Assembly: GCA_963854835.1 (NCBI GenBank)
Contig: OY978530.1
Location: 28,606,695 to 28,670,694 of the forward strand
DNA from: Megamerina dolium
Taxonomy: Eukaryota > Arthropoda > Insecta > Diptera > Megamerinidae
DNA length: 64,000 nt
Direction: 5' to 3'
Position numbers and translations under genes: made by a program. Position 1 is the first letter of the stretch. Every line of letters starts with the position of its first letter. Shown one piece after another: positions 32,955-42,200 of the stretch. The notes under the pieces are model-generated. The model was not told the origin of the DNA and searched no databases. It saw only the letters and a list, made by a program, of their open reading frames with translations.

Positions 32955-33836
32955 CCTTGAAATATCTTTAATCCAAACGTAGTGGAAATTGTATTCTTGT
33001 TTAATAAATAAGAGGTTTATGTTGATATTTTTCAACTCTTTGGTACTGTGATAAGGTCCGACTATGGCATCACCATTGTCGGAGCATCCAAATACATTAA
33101 CGCTAATGTTATTATTTTTTTTTCAAATACCAAAACTTGATCAATTGGCATAGGGAACATTCCATCGAAATTTAATGATTTGTCGCTTACAGTAATTACA
33201 TTGTCCTGAATATTTACATTGAATCTGGTTCATCTTTGATTATTTCTTCCAGCTGAGAATGCAGATATTATTGCCCATTTAAAGCAGTACTCGTCATTGT
33301 TCTGAACATTGATACAAGCATGCTTATCAGCTAATTTCTGGGGTAATTTTATATATGACGATCCTCTCAGTGGCTTGTACTGATTTGAATTTATCTCCAA
33401 TCCAATTATCTTTATTAGAGTCCATCCATTATCTCGTTCTTAGACTTCTTCCATTTTTACGCATAAAGTATAGGCTTTATCGTTGAACATTGTTTCAATA
33501 TCTTGTGGTTTTTGTAATAAAGTCATTTTTGTTTGAAATGACTTTATATCTACGGTAACAGCATCAAAATCTTTATCATCTCTATTATCGTAGGATTTGA
33601 ACTTTATGTATTCGCAGAAAAGTTCAAAATTAAATTTATATGAATGATTTCTCTCCAGTTGTTCACACAATAATTTCATAATTTCCTTCTTTATCTTTTC
33701 CAAAAAAATATTCGGCAAGAGAATATTTTCATCGACATTTTTATAAATGTAGCTCTGTATACGTGATTTAAACAATCCCTTTATCTGTTGAATATGTTCA
33801 TGCGATATTGAAGTGTTTTCTATTGGTGACAGATTG
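32955..33836 (-). pseudogene. pPolB fragment 1: N-terminal region
   Basis: The minus-strand ORF at 33,775-33,440 gives the helical N-terminal domain ('FKSRIQSYIYKNVDENILL', 'KFNFELFCEYIKFKSYD'). After one stop, 'GWTLIKIIGLEINSNQY', 'LRGSSYIKLPQKLADKHA', 'NNDEYCFKWAIISAF' (33,430-33,240) and 'FHYVWIKDISR' (near 32,975) follow. This is the conserved N-terminal sequence of arthropod Polinton-like polymerases. One stop and two frame changes are seen. It breaks off at 32,955 at the edge of the inserted LTR element. Confidence 0.88.
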
Positions 33837-33893
33837 GAATTTTTTTTTGGGATTATTAGTCCTCAAATGATATGACCATCAATTAATCGGAAT

Positions 33894-34178
33894 TCACGTT
33901 TCACATTCATCACAAAATTTAAAATTAGATGACGGTTGTTCATCATTATTTTCTCCTCCATTTGCTTTACTGATACATTGCTTATTAATGAGTTGCATCT
34001 CATTCTCATTCTTATGATTCTTTTGAATATGGTTTGTCAAATAACGATTCCGCGTAAAATTTTTTGTGCACTGGGTGCAATTGAAGTTTCGACTTTCGTG
34101 CTTATTTAACACATGCCTTTTTAAACTTGTTTGAGCGGTGAAAATCAATTCACAAATATTGCAAATGAAACCTTTCAT
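33894..34178 (-). CDS. C2H2 zinc-finger N-terminus of the pPolB gene
   Basis: ATG 34,178 opens a 94-codon ORF with two clear C2H2 fingers: 'CNICELIFTAQTSLKRHVLNKH' spacing (C-x2-C-x12-H-x4-H) and 'CTQCTKNF...HIQKNHK'. A further CDEC pair lies at the end. The start codon is supported because the right inverted repeat stops at it. The ORF runs through a short decayed stretch into pPolB fragment 1, so it is most likely the amino-terminal DNA-binding part of the same protein. It could instead be a small separate gene. Confidence 0.7.
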   Translation of the reverse strand: MKGFICNICELIFTAQTSLKRHVLNKHESRNFNCTQCTKNFTRNRYLTNHIQKNHKNENEMQLINKQCISKANGGENNDEQPSSNFKFCDECET

Positions 34179-34846
34179 ATTGATTCACGAAATCGGTTAG
34201 TTTGATGTGTAATGAGGAGTATACAACTTTATACGACTTTATCGTCATAATATTAACGGTTTATCAACAGTAAGTTCTTGTCAGTAAAACCCCAATCGTT
34301 TACTGTTTAAATTTTTCCCACAAGCGATTATTGTGAAATACATATATTTGTTATCAGTAGTATTTTAAGGTCATTAGAATGCTTTTGTCAAAAGGTAGTT
34401 CTTATCAGTAAAACCGCAATCATTTCCTGTTTGCATTTTTACACCCGTAATTATTGTGAAATAGATGTACTTAGTACATCTATTTCACAATAGTATTTCC
34501 AATATCATTCGAATATGTTATCATTAAAAATTAAAGAGTTCATTTGAAAATATGGTGATATTATAACAGAATCGCATTAGTTAAAAGTACAAAGTTTATT
34601 AGAACTTATATCAAATGTTCAAAAGGTTGGATTCATAGAATCGAAAAATGGAATTCATATTTCTAATTGTCCTTGGAGCAATGATGAGATAACTGTTGGA
34701 CTTGACACTTGTGCCTGTTATACTTTCGAAAAAAAAAAATGATTGGATATGCAAAAATTGATGACTATGTACCAAAAACTTGATCAAAGAATGAGAATGA
34801 AATAGATAATAACACAAATATATTATTTTATATTTATTTATAATAT
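34179..34846 (-). repeat. right long inverted repeat, inner part
   Basis: Reverse complement of about 15,270-15,890 with scattered substitutions and a few indels. Examples are a 20-bp palindromic addition near 34,470 ('agatgtacttagtacatct') and a 'ttttttttttcgaaag' block near 34,725. It forms the probable promoter/leader of the zinc-finger/polymerase gene, whose ATG is at 34,178. Confidence 0.75.
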
Positions 34847-35186
34847 TGTAACGAGTATCGATAGTTGGTTACTCATCACTATTGTGACTGACACTATTGG
34901 CAGCATCGAAACGAATGTCAACAAAAAGAAATAAACGATAACCAGAACAAGCCAACGAGAAAGGAAGAGAAAAATCTCGATAAAGGAAGATTCTGGGGTG
35001 TTGCCAACAGAGTATAAATAGAGCCAGTGTTGAGAAGTGAGAATCAATCGAATTCCGAACGTGACTGCGCAAGCATCTATACAGAGGCAAAAGTTGCTAG
35101 TACATTAAAGTGTTATTGTAAATAGTTGATTATAAACAGAGTTGATTGTAAATAGTGTTTATTAAATAAATAGTTGCTGTATATAA

Positions 35187-35548
35187 AATAAATAAATAAA
35201 TATGTGGCACTTAAAGCCCCAAAGGGCTCATTGGCCGAGCTTCTCTTCCATTACTGTTGTGCGTCTTAAATTTTGGACAATATTAGAAGGGACCTACTTA
35301 TTTTAGCCGGTTCCGAACGGCAGAACACTTGTGACATCACTTTTTCTGAGCTTTGTCACAGAGTTCTTTAAGAAGCTTTTTCATGGCAAGTTGTTACTGT
35401 CGGAAGAATTGCCAATTGCTTGCCGACAGGTGGGTACCATTCGAAAGAAAAATATTATCGATATTAAATTTGTTATCCATCAGCCGGGGATTGAACCACA
35501 ACCTACAGATCAGAAGGCGAACACACTAACCACTGAGCTACGGCACCC
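35187..35548 (-). mobile_element. tRNA-derived SINE, full length
   Basis: The complete head-body-tail structure is on the minus strand: A box near 35,530 and B box ('GGTTCAATCCC') near 35,490, then body and (ATTT)n-like tail at 35,187-35,201. It interrupts the LTR copy at 35,185. No target duplication is evident, suggesting later rearrangement of the right flank. Confidence 0.9.
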
Positions 35549-36212
35549 TTCTTGTGGTTGTTGTTTTATTACTGCTTTCACTACGCTATGTCAGCCACTT
35601 GGCGTCAGTTGCTAAACAAGCAATTAGAAAATTGACTATTTGATACGCGACATACGTCTAAAATGACATGGAAGATTAGATAATGATTTTCTTTATGATA
35701 GATGCTACAGATACGAATCACCAATCAAGAAGTCGACCATTCGTCGTCGTCGTCTTCTCGTGGCCACCGTTATACAAATGTATAGCTGATAGTGGAAGGC
35801 TTTGACGTAGATGTAGTAACAAGAGGTACACCATGATGATGATATGTGTGTGTGTTAGCAACAGGTTTTCGATTCACCAACAACTGCGGAAGAACCAAAT
35901 TGTGAATAATCGAATGGTCGGCTGTTTCTTATGACACTGAACCAATGCAAAATTATTCTTAAGCCCTGACCATAACAAACAGAATTTGATTTTATGATAT
36001 TTTGCAAGTTCGATTATATCATAAAAATGGGTTGCATAAAAAGTTATAAACACTACTACCATTTTTCTTTTACATATAACAATATCGCGTGCTATTGAAA
36101 ATCACATTTTCTCAATATCAATGTAGAATTGACAAATTTGTTGAGATTAAGGTATAGTAATATATAATAATATATATAATATATAATATATATAATATAT
36201 AATATATAATAA
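35549..36212. other. non-coding DNA ending in an AT microsatellite
   Basis: No gene is visible. A 31-bp word at 36,131-36,161 ('gacaaatttgttgagattaa...') returns inverted at 37,763-37,795. From 36,155 to 36,210 there is a TATAATA-type array abutting the LTR fragment. The same array abuts the inverted LTR at 41,961-42,018. Confidence 0.5.
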
Positions 36213-36460
36213 GTGAGAATCAATCGAATTCCGAACGTGACTGCGCAAGCATCTATACAGAGGCAAAAGTTGCTAGTACATTAAAGTGTTATTGTAAATA
36301 GTTGATTATAAACAGAGTTGATTGTAAATAGTGTTTATTAAATAAATTGTTGCTGTATATAGTTGTGTAAAAAAAGTGTTGCAGTTATTATTAACAGAAT
36401 CCAGTGATCGAACAAGGTAATTCAAATAGAATTAAACGCTCACAGAATAAAAACGTAACA

Positions 36461-36575
36461 ATATTATTAATTATAAAATTTATTTTAAAATAATCTTTAA
36501 ATTTGTACAATTAACAAAACTATTATATATTAATATTATCTGTGTTTTGTCCTCTCAACCTATAGGATCTGATAT
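36461..36575 (-). repeat. right long inverted repeat, outer part
   Basis: Matches the reverse complement of 15,145-15,268 ('ctgtgttttgtcctctcaacc'), continuing the repeat after the LTR insertion. Similarity ends abruptly at 'ttttgttt', the same point where repeat R begins on the left side and at 42,884. This marks the probable outer end of the element. Confidence 0.7.
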
Positions 36576-36989
36576 TTTTGTTTACTCCAGCAGCGACGCC
36601 TTGTCACTTAGCACCATTGATGCGTGCGACGCGCGATAAGCCGAACGCAAGTTATACACGATACGTGTTGTCTCACCTCACATCGATGGCGATATGTGAC
36701 AAGACACTGATGCAGCAGGGTTCGCTTAACTCTCTCTCTTCCTCTCATCTGTTTATGCCATTGTCCTCATTCGCCATGCGCTTTTAATGACATTATCTAA
36801 CATTCAGGCATTAACGATATTGATACAATTAATGGTAAATGAGAGTTGGAGATATAGTTGATCCGGGACATGTTTTTTTTATATGCAAAAAAATCAGTCC
36901 GTTGAACGATCGAATGTTCTTTTCTTTGCTCATTATGAGCTAACATTTTCTTAATCAATACAGTCGAAAAGTAAAGTTGCAACGAGGCG
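36576..36989. other. less AT-rich unique DNA, no gene seen
   Basis: About 36,576-36,790 is clearly less AT-rich than its surroundings and has short open frames on both strands, none recognisable. It is probably host flank of the polymerase element. The rest is AT-rich and featureless. Confidence 0.35.
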
Positions 36990-37240
36990 GTCGTATTAAA
37001 TTTCAATTGTTCTAACCCTATTCATATCATAAAACGTGTGTTCAACTTCATTTTGTTCTAATCTTAGTCATACTATAAAACGTGTGTTAAATTTCAATTT
37101 GTCTAACATTAATTAAATTATAAAACGCGTGCTAAATCTCAATTTTTCTAACATTATTTAAATTAGAAAATGTGTGCTAAATTTCAATGATTCTAACAAA
37201 TTATTTAAATTACAAAACGTTTGCTAAAATTTCAACTATT
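36990..37240. repeat. minisatellite, unit about 46 bp, about five copies
   Basis: Successive units share 'ttctaac...ttaaattataaaacgtgtgctaaatttcaat' with drift, starting at about 37,010, 37,056, 37,102, 37,148 and 37,190. The divergence between units shows that the array is not recent. No coding potential. Confidence 0.75.
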
Positions 37241-37804
37241 ATAAAATAACTTAAATTTAATTCATATTTGCTTACATATAAATTCTACTTAAATAAGCTT
37301 AAACTCTATTGTAATTATAACCATAAAGATTAAAACGTGAATATAACCTGAATTTTATGAATTATAAACATGCATTTTTTTCCCTCAAAAGAATACCATT
37401 TTTCATCTACCTAAGTGTATAGAGCATACGAATGCATATAAATTATAACAACATCCCGTATAGATCTTTTGAGTTACAGTCAGTGAAATAGGTCTTGGGT
37501 GGAAGATTGGTATCGCGTGTGGTATATATTGAAAAGGTTTGAGACAAGATTGATAAATAATTGGAAGTGTACATTTGTTATTCACACGGAAAAATTTGAT
37601 GTATCAAAAATATATTTCCGAATGCATACAAACTTTCTCTATTCGTCCGTACGTGTCTTCGACCTTTATGGTAAATGCCTATGTGTGATTAAATGAGGCA
37701 AGACAAATAACAAGAATCAGTCAAATATAGATATATACAAGATATATAAACATCTTGCAAATTACTATACCATAATCTCAACAAATTTGTCAATTGTACA
37801 TAAC
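37241..37804. other. no gene seen
   Basis: AT-rich DNA. Short open frames at 37,403-37,696 on both strands look random. The only structure is the inverted partner of 36,131-36,161 at 37,763-37,795. Confidence 0.4.
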
Positions 37805-38277
37805 CCGCATTCTTTTGCACGCGAGTTGCAAAAGAACACTGACTTATTTGCCGAACTGCATGCAAAGCAACAACAAAAATAAGCGACATCATCTATTTTA
37901 ACCGAGTTCAATTGAAGTTGCTTATATTTTAATCGACCTGAGTTATAGTGTTGGAAAGTAAAAAAACAGCACTATTGTGAATAGACTACTGGAATGTGCT
38001 TGGGAAATTTCAACAACACGTCAAATTATTGTAAATATAAACAAAAATAAGCAAAATAAAGCAAGTGCAAATAAAAATTTATTTTAAGTAAACGAATATA
38101 TTTACCACAGATTCCGCAGAATTGTTTCTTTTTTGTTTTTATTTCGTTTATAAATATCACGAATAACCATATATACCACCAGCGTTGCTAAGTAACTAAA
38201 GGGAAATTATATTTAAGTAAAAGGGAATTTAAATGCGAGTTGGTGTTCTTTTGCAACTCGGTTACAAAAGAATGCGG
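37805..38277. mobile_element. MITE with 35-bp terminal inverted repeats
   Basis: A 473-bp non-coding element starts CCGCATTCTTTTGCACGCGA and ends with the inverse ...GTTACAAAAGAATGCGG. The inverted ends extend about 35 bp with few mismatches, and each end is itself partly palindromic around 'TTCTTTTGCAACTCG'. The right 195 bp reappear at 62,489-62,697 and 59,648-59,856, showing a family. No clear target duplication is readable. Confidence 0.75.
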
Positions 38278-38283
38278 CTATAT

Positions 38284-38550
38284 TGTTACGTTTTTATTCT
38301 GTGAGCGTTTAATTCTATTTGAATTACGGAGTGGAAACATCAAACGAGTACTGGCATGTCAACGCCAAGAGTTCCAGCAAAATCAGAAGCGGTGATTTGG
38401 GCACAGATAAATGTGGATGATGGGACAGGCAAGTTGTGGTTAGTGGAAGCAGATAAAGAAATACAAAATAAAAACATTATACTTGGTAGGACGTTAGTAG
38501 AACCTAAAGAAAATGTTCAATCGGTTACAAGCGATTCGACATTTGCATAA
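38284..38550 (+). pseudogene. inverted piece of the Ty3/gypsy element: LTR end and RT N-terminus
   Basis: 38,284-38,327 is the last 44 bp of the Ty3 LTR in minus orientation. It is followed by a plus-strand ORF (38,356-38,550) with the 'RVPAKSEAVIWAQI' motif that precedes RT in Ty3/gypsy polyproteins. Next to it the protease is encoded on the opposite strand, so this segment has been inverted relative to the element it came from. Confidence 0.6.
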
Positions 38551-38903
38551 CGTAGTATCCGTTGATTTAAATCTAACGTAAATCCGTTGTCAATCATAAA
38601 ATCAACACCAATTATTACGTCATCGATGATGTCGGCCAGAATGAATTCATGTTCACATGTGCAATTTCCAATAGATACTCGTTTCTTTATCTTGCCCAGA
38701 ATTTGTGCATCCTCACCCGTTGCTGTACGCAATTTTATTCCCATTAAAGGCTCAAACCTCTTTACCAAATCGCTCTTGATTATCGAATGTGATGCACCAG
38801 TATCCAGGATTAACATGAATTCCATATTTTCCAATTTTCCATCAATAGTCACGCTGCTTGGCACACGCTGTAGTTGTGAAATGTGAATGATGGAGCATCC
38901 CAC
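38517..38903 (-). pseudogene. Ty3/gypsy retropepsin, unit 1
   Basis: The minus-strand ORF encodes an aspartic protease with active-site motif 'LILDTGASHS' and the later 'VIIGVDFMIDNGF' flap/core region, a normal single-domain retropepsin. It would cut the Gag-Pol precursor. The frame ends at 38,517 where the inverted RT segment joins, so it is disconnected from RT. Confidence 0.88.
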
Positions 38904-39160
38904 TGTTGGAGTCAGTTCACGCCCCGCTGAACTGACTCGATTTAGTTTAACGATGGATTTGTGTTAGTGGAGCGATCACTATCCACCTTATTCTCCTTCT
39001 TTTGTCTTCCTGGAGAATTCGATCTTGATCGCTTTCGTCGTAGACGGCAGTCCCGCTGATTTTACTGCCTGACGCACTGCTTCAACCAGATCTATTGTTT
39101 CTGTTTCTAATTGTCGTACCCGTGGCATTGGTTGACACATGAAACTGGCGGCTTCAAACG

Positions 39161-39982
39161 TCAAGGCACTACTCGCTGGAGTGTGTCCATCAGTGACTGA
39201 TAGCTACCACGATCTTTCTCTGGAATCATCTGTAACACCTCGGAAGCATTACCTTTTAATGCGACTATTAAAGCAGCAGTCTTGTAGCTATCGTCCCATT
39301 GATTCTTCGAAGCTGTTGCCTCGAATTGTAGCTTGAAGATATAGAATGGCGTGCTTCCGTCAAATGTTGGTGGCTTTAGTTTGATTGTGCTTGAATCTCG
39401 AATCACTGATGTGGCTGGTCCATTTATTTTTAGTTGGTTGAGATCGTGCTGTAATTTCTCGAACTTATCTTCCAAATCATCTACATGTTCCTTCAGATCT
39501 GTAACCTTTTTATTTTTATTAACGGCTCCGGAAATTTCATCTACATGTTCTTTTAGTTCTGCAACTTTCTCATTAATAGCCCCAGAAATTTCTTGAAGTT
39601 TGTAGTTAATTGTCTTCTGGAATTCTCCAATGAAGTTTTCTTGGCGAGACGAACCTTCTTGGATTTCCATACGCAATTCAGCCGAATGTTCTTGAAGCTT
39701 GGAGTCAATTGTTTTCTGGAACTCTCCCATAACGCTTTCTTGTCGAGACGAACCATCTTGAATTTTCATACGCAATTCAGCCGAATGTTCTTGAAGCTTG
39801 GAGTCAATTGTTTTCTGGAACTCTCCCATAACGCTTTCTTGGCGAGACGAACCATCTTGAATTTTCATACGCAATTCAGCCGAATGTTCTTGTAGCTGTT
39901 GTTGTTGCTGCAGCATCATGGTTTTCATGAAATCCATGAGTTGACCACTCGAATCTATTTTGCTCTCTTCCTCAGCGTGCAC
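39161..39982 (-). pseudogene. gag: Ty3/gypsy gag, unit 1
   Basis: The 273-codon ORF has a Gln-rich start, then about three 33-residue repeats ('LQEHSAELRMKIQDGSSRQE' type), then a long coiled coil ('VADLKEHVDDLEDKFEKLQH' like) and the conserved capsid entry 'IKLKPPTFDGSTPFYIFK'. It ends within capsid. No CCHC knuckle is visible here. Because of the duplication this copy is cut off from its proper N-terminus: the frame upstream is protease from unit 2. Confidence 0.85.
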
Positions 39983-40428
39983 AACTGCTTGTATTCGGCT
40001 TCCTCGAAGAACTCATGTTCTTCTACATTAATTCCCTTAGCCTCCATAGCTTGCCTCAGCCTCACATTTGCATAACGTAGTATCCGTTGTTTTAAATCTA
40101 ACGTAAATCCGTTGTCAATCATAAAATCAACACCAATTATTACGTCATCGATGATGTCGGCCAGAATGAATTCATGTTCACATGTGCAATTTCCAATAGA
40201 TACTCGTTTCTTTATCTTGCCCAGAATTTGTGCATCCTCACCCGTTGCTGTACGCAATTTTATTCCCATTAAAGGCTCAAACCTCTTTACCAAATCGCTC
40301 TTGATTATCGAATGTGATGCACCAGTATCCAGGATTAACATGAATTCCATATTTTCCAATTTTCCATCAATAGTCACGCTGCTTGGCACACGCTGTAGTT
40401 GTGAAATGTGAATGATGGGGCATCCCAC
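39955..40428 (-). pseudogene. retropepsin of unit 2 fused to a gag N-terminal fragment
   Basis: The reading frame begins with the same protease as unit 1 ('LILDTGASHS'), then at the duplication junction (40,065) continues in frame with the gag stretch 'RLRQAMEAKGINVEEHEFF' that follows the SAP domain. The fusion is a by-product of the tandem duplication and is unlikely to be functional. Confidence 0.88.
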
Positions 40429-40685
40429 TGTTGGAGTCAGTTCACGCCCCGCTGAACTGACTCGATTTAGTTTAACGATGGATTTGTGTTAGTGGAGCGA
40501 TCACTATCCACCTTATTCTCCTTCTTTTGTCTTCCTGGAGAATTCGATCTTGATCGCTTTCGTCGTAGACGGCAGTCCCGCTGATTTTACTGCCTGACGC
40601 ACTGCTTCAACCAGATCTATTGTTTCTGTTTCTAATTGTCGTACCCGTGGCATTGGTCGACACATGAAACTGGCGGCTTCAAACG

Positions 40686-41507
40686 TCAAGGCACTACTCG
40701 CTGGAGTGTGTCCATCAGTGACTGATAGCTACCACGATCTTTCTCTGGAATCATCTGTAACACCTCGGAAGCATTACCTTTTAATGCGACTATTAAAGCA
40801 GCAGTCTTGTAGCTATCGTCCCATTGATTCTTCGAAGCTGTTGCCTCGAATTGTAGCTTGAAGATATAGAATGGCGTGCTTCCGTCAAATGTTGGTGGCT
40901 TTAGTTTGATTGTGCTTGAATCTCGAATCACTGATGTGGCTGGTCCATTTATTTTTAGTTGGTTGAGATCGTGCTGTAATTTCTCGAACTTATCTTCCAA
41001 ATCATCTACATGTTCCTTCAGATCTGTAACCTTTTTATTTTTATTAACGGCTCCGGAAATTTCATCTACATGTTCTTTTAGTTCTGCAACTTTCTCATTA
41101 ATAGCCCCAGAAATTTCTTGAAGTTTGTAGTTAATTGTCTTCTGGAATTCTCCAATGAAGTTTTCTTGGCGAGACGAACCTTCTTGGATTTCCATACGCA
41201 ATTCAGCCGAATGTTCTTGAAGCTTGGAGTCAATTGTTTTCTGGAACTCTCCCATAACGCTTTCTTGGCGAGACGAACCATCTTGAATTTTCATACGCAA
41301 TTCAGCCGAATGTTCTTGAAGCTTGGAGTCAATTGTTTTCTGGAACTCTCCCATAACGCTTTCTTGGCGAGACGAACCATCTTGAATTTTCATACGCAAT
41401 TCAGCCGAATGTTCTTGTAGCTGTTGTTGTTGCTGCAGCATCATGGTTTTCATGAAATCCATGAGTTGACCACTCGAATCTATTTTGCTCTCTTCCTCAG
41501 CGTGCAC
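40686..41507 (-). pseudogene. gag: Ty3/gypsy gag, unit 2
   Basis: Almost identical to unit 1 (39,161-39,982): Gln-rich segment, three 33-residue repeats, coiled coil and capsid start 'PPTFDGSTPFYIFK'. It is preceded in another frame by the SAP-domain ORF (41,480-41,683), so a frameshift near 41,500 separates the N-terminus from the rest. Confidence 0.85.
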
Positions 41508-41683
41508 AACTGCTTGTATTCGGCTTCCTCGAAGAACTCATGTTCTTCTACATTAATTCCCTTAGCCTCCATAGCTTGCCTCAGCCTCACCAGCAGTTCC
41601 GCCTTTGCACCTGATGACGATAGATTCATCTCTACCAACAGCTTTTTAAGCTGGTCCACTTTTAGTTGGTCAATTTTCACCAT
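41480..41683 (-). CDS. gag: gag N-terminus with SAP domain
   Basis: ATG 41,683 lies 13 bp inside the primer binding site and opens a 67-codon ORF. It contains a SAP-type helix-extension-helix motif ('LKVDQLKKLLVEMNLSSSGAKAELLVRLR' region; key residues Leu-x3-LL, Gly, KAELL). SAP domains bind DNA or chromatin and occur at the N-terminus of some Ty3/gypsy Gag proteins. The frame ends at 41,480 overlapping the main gag ORF by 28 bp in another frame, through a frameshift. Confidence 0.7.
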   Translation of the reverse strand: MVKIDQLKVDQLKKLLVEMNLSSSGAKAELLVRLRQAMEAKGINVEEHEFFEEAEYKQLCTLRKRAK

Positions 41684-41695
41684 CTTTACAGAATA

Positions 41696-41710
41696 CCACT
41701 TCTGACACCA
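41696..41710 (-). promoter_or_regulatory. tRNA primer binding site (probably tRNA-Leu)
   Basis: On the minus strand TGGTGTCAGAAGTGG follows the LTR end after 2 nt. It complements a tRNA 3' end CCACTTCTGACACCA, which fits insect leucine tRNA acceptor ends. The position between LTR and gag ATG is correct for first-strand priming. Confidence 0.75.
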
Positions 41711-41712
41711 AT

Positions 41713-41967
41713 TGTTACGTTTTTATTCTGTGAGCGTTTAATTCTATTTGAATTACCTTGTTCGATCACTGGATTCTGTTAATAATAACTGCAACACTTA
41801 TTTTATACAACTATATACAGCAGCAATTTATTTTATAATCTCTATGTGCAATCAATTCTGCTTACAGTCAACTATTTACAATAACACTTTAATGTACTAG
41901 CAACTTTTGCCTCTGTATAGATGCTTGCGCAGTCACGTTCGGAATTCGATTGATTCTCACTTATTAT
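41713..41967 (-). repeat. Ty3/gypsy 5' LTR, truncated at an AT array
   Basis: The minus-strand LTR ends ...AAAACGTAACA at 41,713. The U3 half is lost: similarity to the full LTR stops at 'aagtgag' (41,960) where a TATAATA-type array begins. The plus-strand LTR at 36,213 stops at the same position with the same kind of array. Confidence 0.85.
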
Positions 41968-42019
41968 ATATTATATATATTATATATATTATATATTATA
42001 TATATTATTATATATTATA

Positions 42020-42200
42020 AAAAAAAAAATATGTGGCACTTAAAGCCCCAAAGTGCTCATTGGCCGAGCTTCTCTTCTATTACTGTCGTGCGTCTTAAAT
42101 TTTGGACAGTATTAGAATGGACCTACTTATTTTAGCCGGTTCCGAACGGCAGAACACTTGTGACATCACTTTTTCTGAGCTTTGTCACAGAGTTCTTTTA
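42020..42200 (-). mobile_element. tRNA-derived SINE, partial, left half of a head-to-head pair
   Basis: SINE body and tail on the minus strand, with poly-A at 42,020-42,029. The tRNA-like head is absent: at 42,200 it joins directly to a second SINE in the opposite orientation. Together they can fold into a hairpin with arms of about 170 bp. Confidence 0.9.

Larger units (their letters stand above)
34847..36460 (+). mobile_element. collapsed Ty3/gypsy LTR element in the inverted repeat
   Basis: It starts TGTAACGAGTATCG and ends ACGTAACA, the ends of the LTR also seen at 58,331-58,760. It is flanked by ATAT (34,843-34,846 and 36,461-36,464), the 4-bp target duplication expected of Ty3/gypsy. 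Two overlapping LTR parts are present: 34,847-35,184 (U3, TATA box 'gagtataaataga', start of R) and 36,213-36,460. The roughly 150 bp from 'aagtgagaatcaatcg' to 'ttgctgtatata' occurs in both. Between them lie a SINE and unrelated or degraded DNA. Confidence 0.8.
15145..36575 (-). mobile_element. protein-primed DNA polymerase (Polinton/Maverick-like) element, nested and degraded
   Basis: Inverted repeats at 15,145-15,890 and 34,179-36,575 enclose one minus-strand gene, a family-B protein-primed DNA polymerase with N-terminal C2H2 fingers. The gene is split at 32,955-24,955 (env-bearing Ty3/gypsy), 24,534-19,178 (LOA-like), 18,796-17,162 (RTE) and 16,342-16,149 (SINE). The last three have exact target duplications. 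With all insertions removed only about 5 kb of element remains, and I see no integrase, ATPase, maturation protease or capsid gene. It is therefore either an internally deleted Polinton or a compact polymerase-only relative. Confidence 0.7.
38541..41590 (-). repeat. tandem duplication of gag-protease, 2 x 1,525 bp
   Basis: Unit 1 is 38,541-40,065 and unit 2 is 40,066-41,590. Wherever compared the two are identical at a constant offset of 1,525 bp, apart from about five single-base differences (for example 38,556/40,081, 'gtt' near 39,741 versus 'ggc', 'ttgac' versus 'tcgac' near 39,130). The junction joins protease directly to gag N-terminal codons. Confidence 0.93.

Noticed and set aside
37805..38277. 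Copia LTR
   Set aside because: First suspected because the right part lies in copia sequence at 62.5 kb, but it has inverted ends and interrupts copia RNase H; the true copia LTR starts at 62,776 after the polypurine tract.
38587..40411. Plus-strand ORFs of 99-100 residues at 38,587, 39,593 and 40,112 (and 41,118)
   Set aside because: Antisense shadows of the protease and of the gag coiled repeats on the minus strand.
38541..41590. CRISPR-like or regularly spaced repeat array in gag
   Set aside because: The 99-bp periodicity is a protein-coding coiled-coil repeat inside a Gag ORF.
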